Source: Desulforamulus ferrireducens
Lineage (GTDB): Bacteria; Bacillota; Desulfotomaculia; Desulfotomaculales; Desulfotomaculaceae
Reading direction: 5' to 3'
Length of the DNA stretch: 64,000 nucleotides
NCBI RefSeq assembly: GCF_002005145.1
Contig: NZ_CP019698.1
Coordinates: forward strand, 1,302,001-1,366,000
Part shown: one piece after another, positions 42,832 through 53,502 of the stretch
Layout of the letters: each line of letters starts with the position of its first letter
Numbering within the stretch: the stretch's first letter is position 1
The notes under the pieces: model-generated
Database searches by the model: none
What the model was told of the DNA's origin: nothing
Seen by the model: the letters and a program-made list of their open reading frames with translations, nothing else
Program-made: the position numbers and the translations under genes

Positions 42832-45144
42832 GTGATTCGTGGTAAGGAAATAATGGACCAGATCGATTTAGAGATAGGTAAGCTAACTAATCAACAAACT
42901 AAGTTAACCCTTCTTTTTGTCCTAGATAGATTGGAAATTGTGGGTGGACTGGAAACACACCTATATCATCTCTGCCGGGAGCTGAGGCAGCGAGGTCATA
43001 AAATTATTGTTGATTGCGCCAGTATAAGTACTACTTTGCAGGAGCTATTTTCCTTTGTAGAAATATATCAAGGTAAGACAGTGGCAGAAATGGGGGAGAT
43101 CATTCGCACAAATGAGGTAGATCTGATACATTGTCAACCGTTCCACTCTGCCGAAAGGGCACTGGTGTTACACGAGCAAACCAAGGTGCCATTTGTCCTT
43201 ACCTGGCATGGCGCCTATTATATGGATAACTTTCCTCAAATAGCGCAGAAATTGGAAAAAGTAATTTGCGTCAGCGAAGAGGTTTATGACCTCCTGTTAG
43301 AAAAATATCCTCTGGTGCAACCCAAATTAGTTATTATTCAAAACGGTATCGATTTAAATGAGTTTGCATTTATGGCACCGCAGCAAGAAACGAAGGAGAT
43401 CACATTTATTGGGCGAGACTGTGCAGATCGTTTGGTAGGGCTTAAGTATCTGATAGAAAGTGTTTCCATGACTTCCTTCCAGAAAATTAACATAGTTGGC
43501 TTTAAAAGCAGACCAGAACTACAGCCGGATCACTTATGTAATTTTGTTGGCGAGGTTACAGATGTAAAAAAATATATCCAGCGGGCAGATGTTGTGGTGG
43601 CAACGGGAAGGGGAGTCAGAGAAGCCATTGCCTGTGGCAAACCATGTATTGTCTTGAGCCATTGGGGGTATGATGGCATTTTATGTCCGAGCACATTTAA
43701 GATATTAGAGTATGCCAATTTTAGCGGTCGAGGTTTGGCTGAGCCCCTGGCCAGTGAGAGAATCCGGGATGATCTTAATCTACTGACATCCAGTGAATTA
43801 AGAGTTAAACTAGGTCTATATGGCCGGCGACTGGCAGAAAAATACTATGATATTAAAAAAATTGCCGATCAAACAGAAATAGTCTACCTGCAAGCAGTGA
43901 AAAACAGTAAATCACCAAAGGTTTCTATTCTGTTGCCGGTTTATAACCAGGCCAAGGTAGTTGGGCAGTGTCTCACCAGTTTATTAAACCAAACTTGCCA
44001 GGATTTTGAGATTATACTAATTGATGACGGTTCTACAGACTCACTGTCCCAGGTGGTTTCAGAGTTTCCAGATCAGAGAATACGTTATATCCGTAGGGAA
44101 AAACATAAAGGGCTACCCTGGACCCTTAACGAAGCACTTCGCTTAAGTCAGGGTAAATATATCACTTGGCTCTCGGCAGCTGATTTACCCCTTGCTAACT
44201 ATCTTGAAAAACTGCTGGAGGTCTTAGAAAGAGAGCCAGAGTGTGGTTCAGTTTACTCAGACTATCTGGAAATTGATGAAAAGGCTAACGTTATTCAAAA
44301 TATTAGTAAGGGATTATACCAATTAAATGGAGAAATCAGTTACGGGCCATCCTTTCTGTATCGAATTGAAGCAATGCAGCGAGCTGGTTTTTTTGATGAA
44401 AATTTAGCCGATGTCGCAGACAAGGATTACGCTATGCGGCTGGCCGCCACAGCACCGGTATTTTGGCTACCGGAGATCCTATATAAACATAGGATTCTTA
44501 ATAAGAAAAGCGATAATGAATTTGCCAATAAAGCCTTTTTCAAGAAATGGCAATGGCTTCGTCAATATCCACATTTAGAGGCTAAGCCAATGGCAAGGGA
44601 TAAGGTTATCTTTGGGGAAAAAGTGATCTTGCCAATAAATATGGATTGTACCGTGAACAGTACCATGAACAAAAATTTGAATTATGATGCCATACTGTTA
44701 GGAAATTTTAGATCTTCAATTTATCGCTGCTTTGTTCAGGTTGACATTAATTCTATCTTAACCGGCAGTCAAATTTTAAGGGCTGAATTCCAGTTTTTCT
44801 GCACCAGAAACGATAATAATTCGGTGCAAGAGATCACGGTTCATCAGGTAAAAGAACCTTGGGAGGAGAACACTGTTAGCTGGTTCAATATGCCTGAAAT
44901 TGAAAATGAACCTATAGCTGAGGCTCAAGTAGGTGAAATTTATAACTGGGTTAGCTTCGATATAACAGGCTTGGTACAAAGGTGGGCTGATGGCAACACA
45001 GCAAATTATGGTATCTGCTTAAGGATGAAGGATGAAGACAAGGCAGAAGTAGTAGCAGGTTTAAACCGTCATGGTGATAATCCCATAGCTTACCCTAGAT
45101 TAGTGGTTGAATACACTGGTAAGGACAGGTGTTTGACCTGTTAA
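42832..45144 (+). CDS. Tripartite GT4-GT2 glycosyltransferase with C-terminal DNRLRE-like domain
   Basis: A 770-aa protein. The N-terminal GT4 (about 25-360) has EIVGGLETHLYHLCREL and REAIACGKPCIVLSHWG. The central GT2 (about 362-590) has VSILLPVYNQAKVVGQCL, IILIDDGSTDSL and DXD-like SAADLPLANY. The C-terminal DNRLRE-like domain (about 600-765) contains WEENTVSWFNMPE near 677 and NPIAYPRLVVEY at its end. Such a protein could add two sugars. It is divergent from the N-terminal DNRLRE-GT4 gene and convergent with the collagen-like gene. Start may be GTG 42832 (AGAGGTG) or ATG 42853 (AAGGAAAT). Confidence 0.82.
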   Translation: MIRGKEIMDQIDLEIGKLTNQQTKLTLLFVLDRLEIVGGLETHLYHLCRELRQRGHKIIVDCASISTTLQELFSFVEIYQGKTVAEMGEIIRTNEVDLIHCQPFHSAERALVLHEQTKVPFVLTWHGAYYMDNFPQIAQKLEKVICVSEEVYDLLLEKYPLVQPKLVIIQNGIDLNEFAFMAPQQETKEITFIGRDCADRLVGLKYLIESVSMTSFQKINIVGFKSRPELQPDHLCNFVGEVTDVKKYIQRADVVVATGRGVREAIACGKPCIVLSHWGYDGILCPSTFKILEYANFSGRGLAEPLASERIRDDLNLLTSSELRVKLGLYGRRLAEKYYDIKKIADQTEIVYLQAVKNSKSPKVSILLPVYNQAKVVGQCLTSLLNQTCQDFEIILIDDGSTDSLSQVVSEFPDQRIRYIRREKHKGLPWTLNEALRLSQGKYITWLSAADLPLANYLEKLLEVLEREPECGSVYSDYLEIDEKANVIQNISKGLYQLNGEISYGPSFLYRIEAMQRAGFFDENLADVADKDYAMRLAATAPVFWLPEILYKHRILNKKSDNEFANKAFFKKWQWLRQYPHLEAKPMARDKVIFGEKVILPINMDCTVNSTMNKNLNYDAILLGNFRSSIYRCFVQVDINSILTGSQILRAEFQFFCTRNDNNSVQEITVHQVKEPWEENTVSWFNMPEIENEPIAEAQVGEIYNWVSFDITGLVQRWADGNTANYGICLRMKDEDKAEVVAGLNRHGDNPIAYPRLVVEYTGKDRCLTC

Positions 45145-45241
45145 TTTTACCAACGGACATTGGATTTTATGCTGGCCCAAATCCTGTATAGCAAGGTGAT
45201 AAATGAAAGGATTAATTACCTGAACTACTTAGAAAAGAATT

Positions 45242-45270
45242 ACGGCTGTCTATCAAGAATAGACAGCCGT
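45242..45270. terminator. Bidirectional terminator between the GT fusion and the collagen-like gene
   Basis: Perfect 12-bp stem ACGGCTGTCTAT/ATAGACAGCCGT, followed by an AT-rich tract on both sides. Confidence 0.85.
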
Positions 45271-45283
45271 AATATTTAGCCTG

Positions 45284-47513
<2,230 letters not shown>

Positions 47514-47599
47514 CCAAAATAATGGAATATGTTACATTTTTGGTAAAAAATCTTCATAAACGAAATAAGGTTTTACAAAAAATGTAGGGGGTTTTGTGC

Positions 47600-47839
47600 A
47601 TCTGGCCTTACTTAAATGATTGGCTTTAGACCTTAAGCCATATGTTTTTTGGACCTCCCTCTCAGAGGGAAGTGTCGGCAAAGCCGACGGAGGGAGTTGG
47701 ACCCAAAAGCAACTCCCCCGTTTGCTTCGCGGCCCCTTCAGCGAGCTCCATAAAGTCCCTCGCCAGGGGAATATGTTACCAGTACCAGGTTTAATCCAAC
47801 TGAGCTGATGACCGAAGGCTGATGGCCGATACCCAATAA
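47600..47839. repeat. Intergenic palindromic repeat copy 3 with flanking heptamer repeats
   Basis: About 47652-47800 begins GGACCTCCCTCTCAGAGGGA, contains CGGAGGGAGTTGGACCC..., CAACTCCCCCGTTTGCTTCG and CCAGGGGAATATG, and ends GGTTTAATCC. It is flanked by TTGGCTTTAGACCTTAAGCC and by GGCTGATGGCCGATACCC. No gene is seen. Confidence 0.7.
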
Positions 47840-47887
47840 GGTGAGTGTCGCCAAACTAATGTTATGCGACACTCACCGTCATGTCTG
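47840..47887 (-). terminator. Terminator at the 3' end of the rfb-type operon
   Basis: Perfect 12-bp stem GGTGAGTGTCGC/GCGACACTCACC just past the last leftward gene; TGTCGC family. T run is poor on the minus side. Confidence 0.6.
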
Positions 47888-47890
47888 TTC

Positions 47891-49150
47891 TTACAAAAGA
47901 CCAACCGGTTTGGAAAAACCCAGGTAATAATCTTTGATACTTTTAAAATAAGTTAAGCCCTTACCAAAAAGGACACCTTTAATTTGGTGATAAATGGCTT
48001 GATTTGCCGCAGTGCAGACAATCTCTCCGTCCTTTTTTAACAAACCAGCCAGTCTGCTAAATAACTCATCTATATTCTTTAGCTTGTTAGACTCGCTTTC
48101 CACAATAATATAATCATAGAGCCGGTCCCCAAAGTAGCTTAGTAAATTGTCGGTATCCGTATGGACGCAAAATTCACAGATGGTTTTAAGATCTGTCAAA
48201 TTTTGTTTTTGCTCGGAAAGATAATAGAGCTTAATATTCTTGCTGCCGTGTCTTTGACAGATGTTTTTGATTTGCAGTAGAGTAGCACCGTAAGACATGC
48301 CAATCCCTAAGATATTAATATTATCTTGACCTTTATAACTTAGGAGTTGTAAGACATTTTGATCTATAAAGGTGGCTTGCCACGAATAAACACCAAATTT
48401 TTTAAAAAATAAGATTTTGTTTTTTTGGAGCAGGTTGTTCTTGGCATATTCAGCTTTGAAGGTAATGGAGCCAAAGTGGTGAACAAAGGTATCCTTGGCT
48501 AAAATCAATTTATAACCTAATCTTCTGATAGTGAAACTAATGGCGTCATCATCGAAAGCCCCAGGGTTAAAATCCTCATCAAACCCGCCTAGCCTCTGTA
48601 GTAAGTCTGTCCGGAAGAGGCAGGTGTAGGTAACAAGCCTGAGACGTTCCTCCCAGAGCTGACTGTTGCTCACGTTATATTCTTTAGCCCGCTGTTGCAT
48701 TTCAGTCAGGGAGCTATATTTTAAAGTAATCTGCTGATAATTGGAGGTAGAGTTACATACGGGAACTACCATACCAATTTTTTCATCGGATTCCATACAG
48801 GTAAGCAAATTATCCAGCCAATTGTAAGTAACAACAATATCATTGCTTAAATTTAGGGTATATTTGCCTTGGGCCATTCTAATACCATAGTTAATGGCCT
48901 TACATACACCCATATTTTCAGGAAAGCTGATTTTTTTGGTGTTGGGTAGGCTGTTGAAATATTCTTCAGTACCATCCGTTGAACCATTATTAATGGTGAT
49001 TAATTCAAAATCGATATGCGAAGTGTATTGATAAAGACTTTCAATACATTGCTTAGTATAACTAAGGTGATTATAGGCAAGCACAATAATGGTGACAAGG
49101 GGTGAGTATGGTTCTTGGGTATGGGTTGGTGCTAACGGATTTTTCTCCAT
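47891..49150 (-). CDS. Family 2 glycosyltransferase with C-terminal methyltransferase-like domain
   Basis: A 419-aa protein. The GT2 domain (about 18-260) has TIIVLAYNHLSYTKQCIESL, ITINNGSTDGTEEYF, the DXD-like LNLSNDIVVTYNWLDNLL and FDEDFNPGAFDDDAISFTIR. The last 140 residues (INILGIGMSYGATLLQIKNI, DYIIVESESNKL, LLKKDGEIVCTA) look like a degenerate Rossmann methyltransferase. It is the last gene of the leftward sugar cluster. Acceptor unknown; the neighbouring collagen-like protein is a candidate. Confidence 0.8.
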   Translation of the reverse strand: MEKNPLAPTHTQEPYSPLVTIIVLAYNHLSYTKQCIESLYQYTSHIDFELITINNGSTDGTEEYFNSLPNTKKISFPENMGVCKAINYGIRMAQGKYTLNLSNDIVVTYNWLDNLLTCMESDEKIGMVVPVCNSTSNYQQITLKYSSLTEMQQRAKEYNVSNSQLWEERLRLVTYTCLFRTDLLQRLGGFDEDFNPGAFDDDAISFTIRRLGYKLILAKDTFVHHFGSITFKAEYAKNNLLQKNKILFFKKFGVYSWQATFIDQNVLQLLSYKGQDNINILGIGMSYGATLLQIKNICQRHGSKNIKLYYLSEQKQNLTDLKTICEFCVHTDTDNLLSYFGDRLYDYIIVESESNKLKNIDELFSRLAGLLKKDGEIVCTAANQAIYHQIKGVLFGKGLTYFKSIKDYYLGFSKPVGLL

Positions 49151-49183
49151 AATTATTTTCTACATCCTTTCTTTTCTAAGACG

Positions 49184-50503
49184 TCACCTTTGAGACATAA
49201 AAGTGTCTATGATATGAATGATATAATCAAGCTTTGCATCATCAATGCCAGGGAAAACACCGATGAAAAAGGTATTTTGCAGCACGTTTTCTGTCTGTTC
49301 CAGTGTGCCGGCGAGGCGGTACTTAATATTGCGGTAGGCGGGATGTTTTAAGATATTACCAGCAAACAGCATTCTGGTTTCAATTTGGTTTTTTTCTAAA
49401 AAGGTTACGATTTCTCTCCGTGAAAAAGGAGCCTGTTCCCTTACCGTCAGGGGCAGGGCAAACCAAGAAGGCTGCGCTTTAGGCAGCGATTTCGGAAGAA
49501 TGAAATATTCTTCATATTTTTTTAAAGCCTCATACAGTGCCTGGAAATTCTTTCGCCGCCTCTCCGTGAAGGAGGGGAGTTTTTTCAGTTGCTCAATGCC
49601 CATGGCGCATTGAATATCCAGAGGTTTTAAATTGTAACCAATATTGTTGTAAACATATTTGTGGTCATAGCCATAGGGCAGTTTTTCATATTTATGCTCA
49701 AAGCGACGACTGCAGGCGCCCTTGGGATTGGTTTCGCCAGTTTGACAATAACAGGCTCTACCCCAATCGCGGATGGATAAGCACTGTCTGTGTAAATTTA
49801 TATCGTTGGTGAGAACTGCTCCGCCTTCACCCATTGAGATATGATGGGCTGCGTAAAAGCTGTAGGTGGAAAGATCGCCAAAGGTGCCGCACAGCTTGCC
49901 GTCATACCGTGAATCAAGGGCATCGCAGGTATCCTCTACCACATATAGATTATGGCGCCTGGCCAAATCCATAATTACATCCATCTGGGCAGGGTTACCC
50001 AGGGTATGGGCAAGGACAATGGTTCGTGTTTTGTCAGATATTGCTTCTTCAAGCTTAGAGGCATCCAGGTTATAGGTGCCTTCTTCAACATCCACAAACA
50101 CGGGCAGCAAACCATTTTGTAAAATGGGATTGAGGGTGGTGGGGAAGGTCAGGGCAGTGGTTATTACCTCATCCCCAACTTTCAAGGGATGCTCTAAATT
50201 GGCTGAGCAAAGGGCGCTTACCGCAACCAGATTGGCAGAGGATCCCGAGTTAACCAGCACACCATATTTCATCCCCATCAACGAGAGAAATTTATCCATA
50301 AATTCCTTACCCTTTTCTCCCAGGGTAAGCCAAAAATCCAAGACACTATCTACCATGGCCTGCATTTCTTTTTCATCGTAGACCCTGCCGGCATAATGCA
50401 CTTTGCTTTTACCAGGCACAAAGCGCTGGTTATCCTTCCGCAGGGCATAAAATTGGGCCACTTTTTCCAGAATTTCTGCTCTTACTTGCTGTTCTAAATT
50501 CAT
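49184..50503 (-). CDS. rfbH: CDP-6-deoxy-4-keto-glucose 3-dehydrase (E1, RfbH/AscC type)
   Basis: A 439-aa PMP- and [2Fe-2S]-dependent dehydrase for C-3 deoxygenation in CDP-3,6-dideoxyhexose synthesis. The aminotransferase fold is clear, but the PLP lysine is replaced by His: SFYAAHHISMGEGG aligns with SFQGAKMTVSGEGG of the DegT gene next door. That Lys-to-His change defines E1. The Cys-rich CYCQTGETNPKGAC segment near 235 supplies cluster ligands. ATG 50503 follows GGAGGGAT; the frame opens 51 bp earlier. The E3 reductase partner is not in view. Confidence 0.9.
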   Translation of the reverse strand: MNLEQQVRAEILEKVAQFYALRKDNQRFVPGKSKVHYAGRVYDEKEMQAMVDSVLDFWLTLGEKGKEFMDKFLSLMGMKYGVLVNSGSSANLVAVSALCSANLEHPLKVGDEVITTALTFPTTLNPILQNGLLPVFVDVEEGTYNLDASKLEEAISDKTRTIVLAHTLGNPAQMDVIMDLARRHNLYVVEDTCDALDSRYDGKLCGTFGDLSTYSFYAAHHISMGEGGAVLTNDINLHRQCLSIRDWGRACYCQTGETNPKGACSRRFEHKYEKLPYGYDHKYVYNNIGYNLKPLDIQCAMGIEQLKKLPSFTERRRKNFQALYEALKKYEEYFILPKSLPKAQPSWFALPLTVREQAPFSRREIVTFLEKNQIETRMLFAGNILKHPAYRNIKYRLAGTLEQTENVLQNTFFIGVFPGIDDAKLDYIIHIIDTFMSQR

Positions 50504-50517
50504 CTTATCCCTCCGTA

Positions 50518-51627
50518 TTAAGAGTTGTGGAGGAGGTTGATTAGATTTTGGCAAACAAAATCAATGTCTGCTTCAGTTAGGTTGGCTGCTGAGGGAAGTG
50601 AGATTCCCCTTTGCTCCACACTCTTTGCCACCGGATTTTCAAATCTTTGATTAAACACAGGAAAAAGACTCATTCTAGGGAACCCCGGCCTGGCATGAAT
50701 GTTTAAATCCTTTAAGCGGGCCAGGATCTCATCTCTATTGGCTGTGATCGTTGAGTCGAGCAAAATGGAAGGGTAACAATAATTGCTTTTATAGCCTGGT
50801 TTTTCCTTGATGATTTTGATGCCCGCCACATCCTTTAAGCGTTGATAATAATAATCAAATAACTGCCTTTTCTTGGCCAGTAGTTCATCAACCCTTTCCA
50901 GTTGGGCCAGGGCCAGAGCGGCTGTTAAATTATTCATGGTGTATTGGAAGCCGAGCATATCCGACCAAAAAACCGCCTTGCTGTCAGTTCTGCCCATAGA
51001 TGCCAGCAGGCAAGCCTTCCGATAAATATTTTCATCGTTAGTAACCAGCATGCCACCTTCGCCGCTGACCGTCATTTTGGCCCCTTGAAAACTAAAGCAG
51101 GCAACATGACCAAAGCCACCCACAAGTTTTCCCTTATATGTGGCACCAATGGCGGGGGCAGCATCCTCAATGACAAACAAACCGTGTTCTGCAGCAATTT
51201 TTAGTATTTCATCCATGTCTGCGGGGTGCCCAAAGGTATGCACCAGCATAATGGCTTTAGTCTTGGGGGTAATGGCTTGCCGAATGCATTGGGGATCAAT
51301 AGTCCAGGTATCGGGATCAATGTCCACAAAAACACAGGTTGCCCCAGTGTAGGCCACGGCATAGGCTGTGGCTACCCAGCTAAAATCCGGGACAATTACT
51401 TCATCCCCTGGCCCTAGTTCCAAAGCTTCAGCGGCAAGATGCAGCGCCACTGTACAGCAATGGGTGGCCAGAGCGTATTTGACGCCGATATAGTCGGCGA
51501 AGGCCCTTTCCAGTCTTTTCGTGTATTGGTCATAATTTTCGTACCAGCCGTTCCTCACCGCATCCAGGACATAAGAAACCTCTTTATCGGTGATGGATGG
51601 TCCGGCAAAACTAATTCTTTTGTTCAT
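50518..51627 (-). CDS. DegT/DnrJ/EryC1-family sugar aminotransferase
   Basis: A 369-aa PLP aminotransferase that typically aminates a keto-sugar nucleotide. It has THCCTVALHLAAEAL near 56, DEVIVPDFSWVATAYAV near 76, VIEDAAPAIGATYKGK near 149 and PLP lysine motif CFSFQGAKMTVSGEGGMLVT near 178-197. ATG 51627 follows GGAAAGGTGG. It sits between the E1 dehydrase and a class I aminotransferase, so a 3- or 4-amino-deoxy sugar is a likely product or intermediate. Confidence 0.88.
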   Translation of the reverse strand: MNKRISFAGPSITDKEVSYVLDAVRNGWYENYDQYTKRLERAFADYIGVKYALATHCCTVALHLAAEALELGPGDEVIVPDFSWVATAYAVAYTGATCVFVDIDPDTWTIDPQCIRQAITPKTKAIMLVHTFGHPADMDEILKIAAEHGLFVIEDAAPAIGATYKGKLVGGFGHVACFSFQGAKMTVSGEGGMLVTNDENIYRKACLLASMGRTDSKAVFWSDMLGFQYTMNNLTAALALAQLERVDELLAKKRQLFDYYYQRLKDVAGIKIIKEKPGYKSNYCYPSILLDSTITANRDEILARLKDLNIHARPGFPRMSLFPVFNQRFENPVAKSVEQRGISLPSAANLTEADIDFVCQNLINLLHNS

Positions 51628-51654
51628 AATTTGCCACCTTTCCAAAACATAGGG

Positions 51655-52821
51655 CTAGATGAACCCTTTAATCCTTTGTAGCCTTGCACAGGCCTCATTC
51701 AGCACCTGATCCTCTTTGGCAAAGCAAAACCGCAGCAAGTTTTCTCCACCTTCCTGGTGATAAAAGGCACTTCCCGGTACGGCTGCTACACCGGTTTTAT
51801 TTAAAAGGTAGAGGGCCTTTTCTTTACTGTTAACACCGGGAATTCTACTGGCATCAGCTAAAACATAGTAGGCTCCCTGGGGTATATATGGCTGCAGAGA
51901 AGCTTCCTGGAGGGCTTCACACAAAACCTGCCGCTTTTTTTCATAGGCCGCCGAGAGGGAGAGATAAAAACTGTCCGGCAGAGACTGAATGGCCTTTGCT
52001 ACACCAGCCTGTAGGGGTGAGGGGGCACAGATATAGACCAAATCATGAGCGTAACCGATCTGTTGGGCTAATTCCTCCTGGCAGGCACAATAGCCGATTC
52101 TCCAGCCTGTAATGCTAAAGGTTTTGGAATAACCGGAGATGGTAATTACTCTGTCTCCAATGGTCGTCAGGGTACCGGGGCTGATATGGGAAAGTCCATC
52201 GTAAACGATATATTCATAAATCTCATCGGTAAAAAGAAAAAGGTGATGCCGTAGACAAATATCTGCCAATATCTCCAGTTCACGGCGCGAAAAAACCTTG
52301 CCCGAGGGATTGGCCGGAGTATTGATCAAGATGCCCTTGGTCTTTTTAGTAATGAGCTTTTCAACCTCATTGGCATCAAATTCCCAGCAGGGGGGGTTTA
52401 GTGTGGCATAGAGCGGTGTGATGCCCAAGGCTAGCAGGGTATATTGGTGATAGCCATAAAATGGTTCAAAAAGGACAACTTCATCACCGGGATTGAGTAA
52501 AGCTAAGCAGGCACAATAAAATGCTCCTGTTGAACCTGAAGTGACAATGATGTTTTTTAAAGGATCTGCCTGGATGTTGTTATAGCGCAGCAGTTTTTGG
52601 GAGATAGCTGCTCGCAGTTCGTCTAAGCCGTCATGTCGGGTATAATGATTCATGCCACTGTCCAGAGCATCTTTGGTTGCTGTGTTCAAGACAGGCGGCA
52701 GCGGCAAGTCGCAAATACCCTGTGACAAATTGATTCCGCCTACTTTTTCACACTCTATAGACATATTGCGTATTTCTGAGCCGGCCAAACTGCCAAGTCT
52801 ATTGCTGTATTTTCCCGCCAA
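51655..52821 (-). CDS. Class I/II pyridoxal-phosphate aminotransferase
   Basis: A 388-aa AspC-fold enzyme: INLSQGICDLPLPP near 30, VTSGSTGAFYCACLALLNPG near 95, NTPANPSGKVFS near 168, DEIYEYIVYD near 198, and the PLP-Lys motif SGYSKTFSITGWRIGY near 233. It is the kind that acts on amino acids, unusual inside a sugar cluster. Start is TTG 52821 after AAAGGAGG. It may supply an amino-acid substituent or an amino donor; this is inference. Confidence 0.82.
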   Translation of the reverse strand: MAGKYSNRLGSLAGSEIRNMSIECEKVGGINLSQGICDLPLPPVLNTATKDALDSGMNHYTRHDGLDELRAAISQKLLRYNNIQADPLKNIIVTSGSTGAFYCACLALLNPGDEVVLFEPFYGYHQYTLLALGITPLYATLNPPCWEFDANEVEKLITKKTKGILINTPANPSGKVFSRRELEILADICLRHHLFLFTDEIYEYIVYDGLSHISPGTLTTIGDRVITISGYSKTFSITGWRIGYCACQEELAQQIGYAHDLVYICAPSPLQAGVAKAIQSLPDSFYLSLSAAYEKKRQVLCEALQEASLQPYIPQGAYYVLADASRIPGVNSKEKALYLLNKTGVAAVPGSAFYHQEGGENLLRFCFAKEDQVLNEACARLQRIKGFI

Positions 52822-52839
52822 CAGGAGTCCTCCTTTCCA

Positions 52840-53484
52840 TTAAAACAAATGGGCATTTTGTTTTTTCCATTCTTTTACATTCAGTTGCATTTGTAGATAA
52901 TACTGGTTGGTGTCTGGGTTAACCGGGATATCCTTGAGCCTAACAAAGTTATTTCTACTGTAAAATTCAATGGCTCTTAGATTGTTGGCAAGCACACGTA
53001 GTAGGATTTGTTTCACTTTTAGTTCGGTAAGCCCCCAGTAGATCAGCGAATTCAGGGCAAAGGTCATCATGCCCGGATACCCGGTTTTGACGCCCCTTAA
53101 TACGGCATCAATCTCACAACTTTTTTTCTTAAAATCAAAGGAAGCAAGACCAATATGACCGACTTTAGTACCGTCATTGGCCATAATTAAAAATAAAATT
53201 CTGTCATTTCTGGCCAGGACAAGTTTGTTCAGCCAGTTTTCCGTGCTCTCGGCTGTAGCCACAAACTGCTCCGGAGACATGTGGGCATTTTCATTGCGCC
53301 ATCTGGCCAGTAATTCCGGGCAACCTGGCAGGGTTAGCTGGTAATTGTAAGTGATGGGTCTTAAATAACCAACAATAGTCATTTGAGAATCATAGATGGG
53401 AAGACACTGCAAGGGCGCCAGAGGATTTTTGCATTTAAATTTGTTTAACTTGTTGAGAACACGTTTTTGAAAACTATGCATCAT
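52840..53484 (-). CDS. GNAT-family N-acetyltransferase
   Basis: A 214-aa acyltransferase. RPITYNYQ...ELLARWRNEN near 60, VGHIGLASFDFKKKSCEID near 108, YPGMMTFALNSLIYWGLTEL near 134 and NNLRAIEFYSRNNFVRL near 168 mark a RimJ/L-like GNAT fold with acetyl-CoA site. It resembles transferases that N-acylate amino-sugar nucleotides, consistent with the two aminotransferases beside it. Confidence 0.8.
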   Translation of the reverse strand: MMHSFQKRVLNKLNKFKCKNPLAPLQCLPIYDSQMTIVGYLRPITYNYQLTLPGCPELLARWRNENAHMSPEQFVATAESTENWLNKLVLARNDRILFLIMANDGTKVGHIGLASFDFKKKSCEIDAVLRGVKTGYPGMMTFALNSLIYWGLTELKVKQILLRVLANNLRAIEFYSRNNFVRLKDIPVNPDTNQYYLQMQLNVKEWKKQNAHLF

Positions 53485-53502
53485 GAATACCCCCTGTTAT
53501 AA

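Noticed and set aside
49184-50503. Ordinary DegT-type aminotransferase
   Set aside because: The catalytic lysine is replaced by His and the cysteine-rich cluster segment is present, which indicates the E1 dehydrase.
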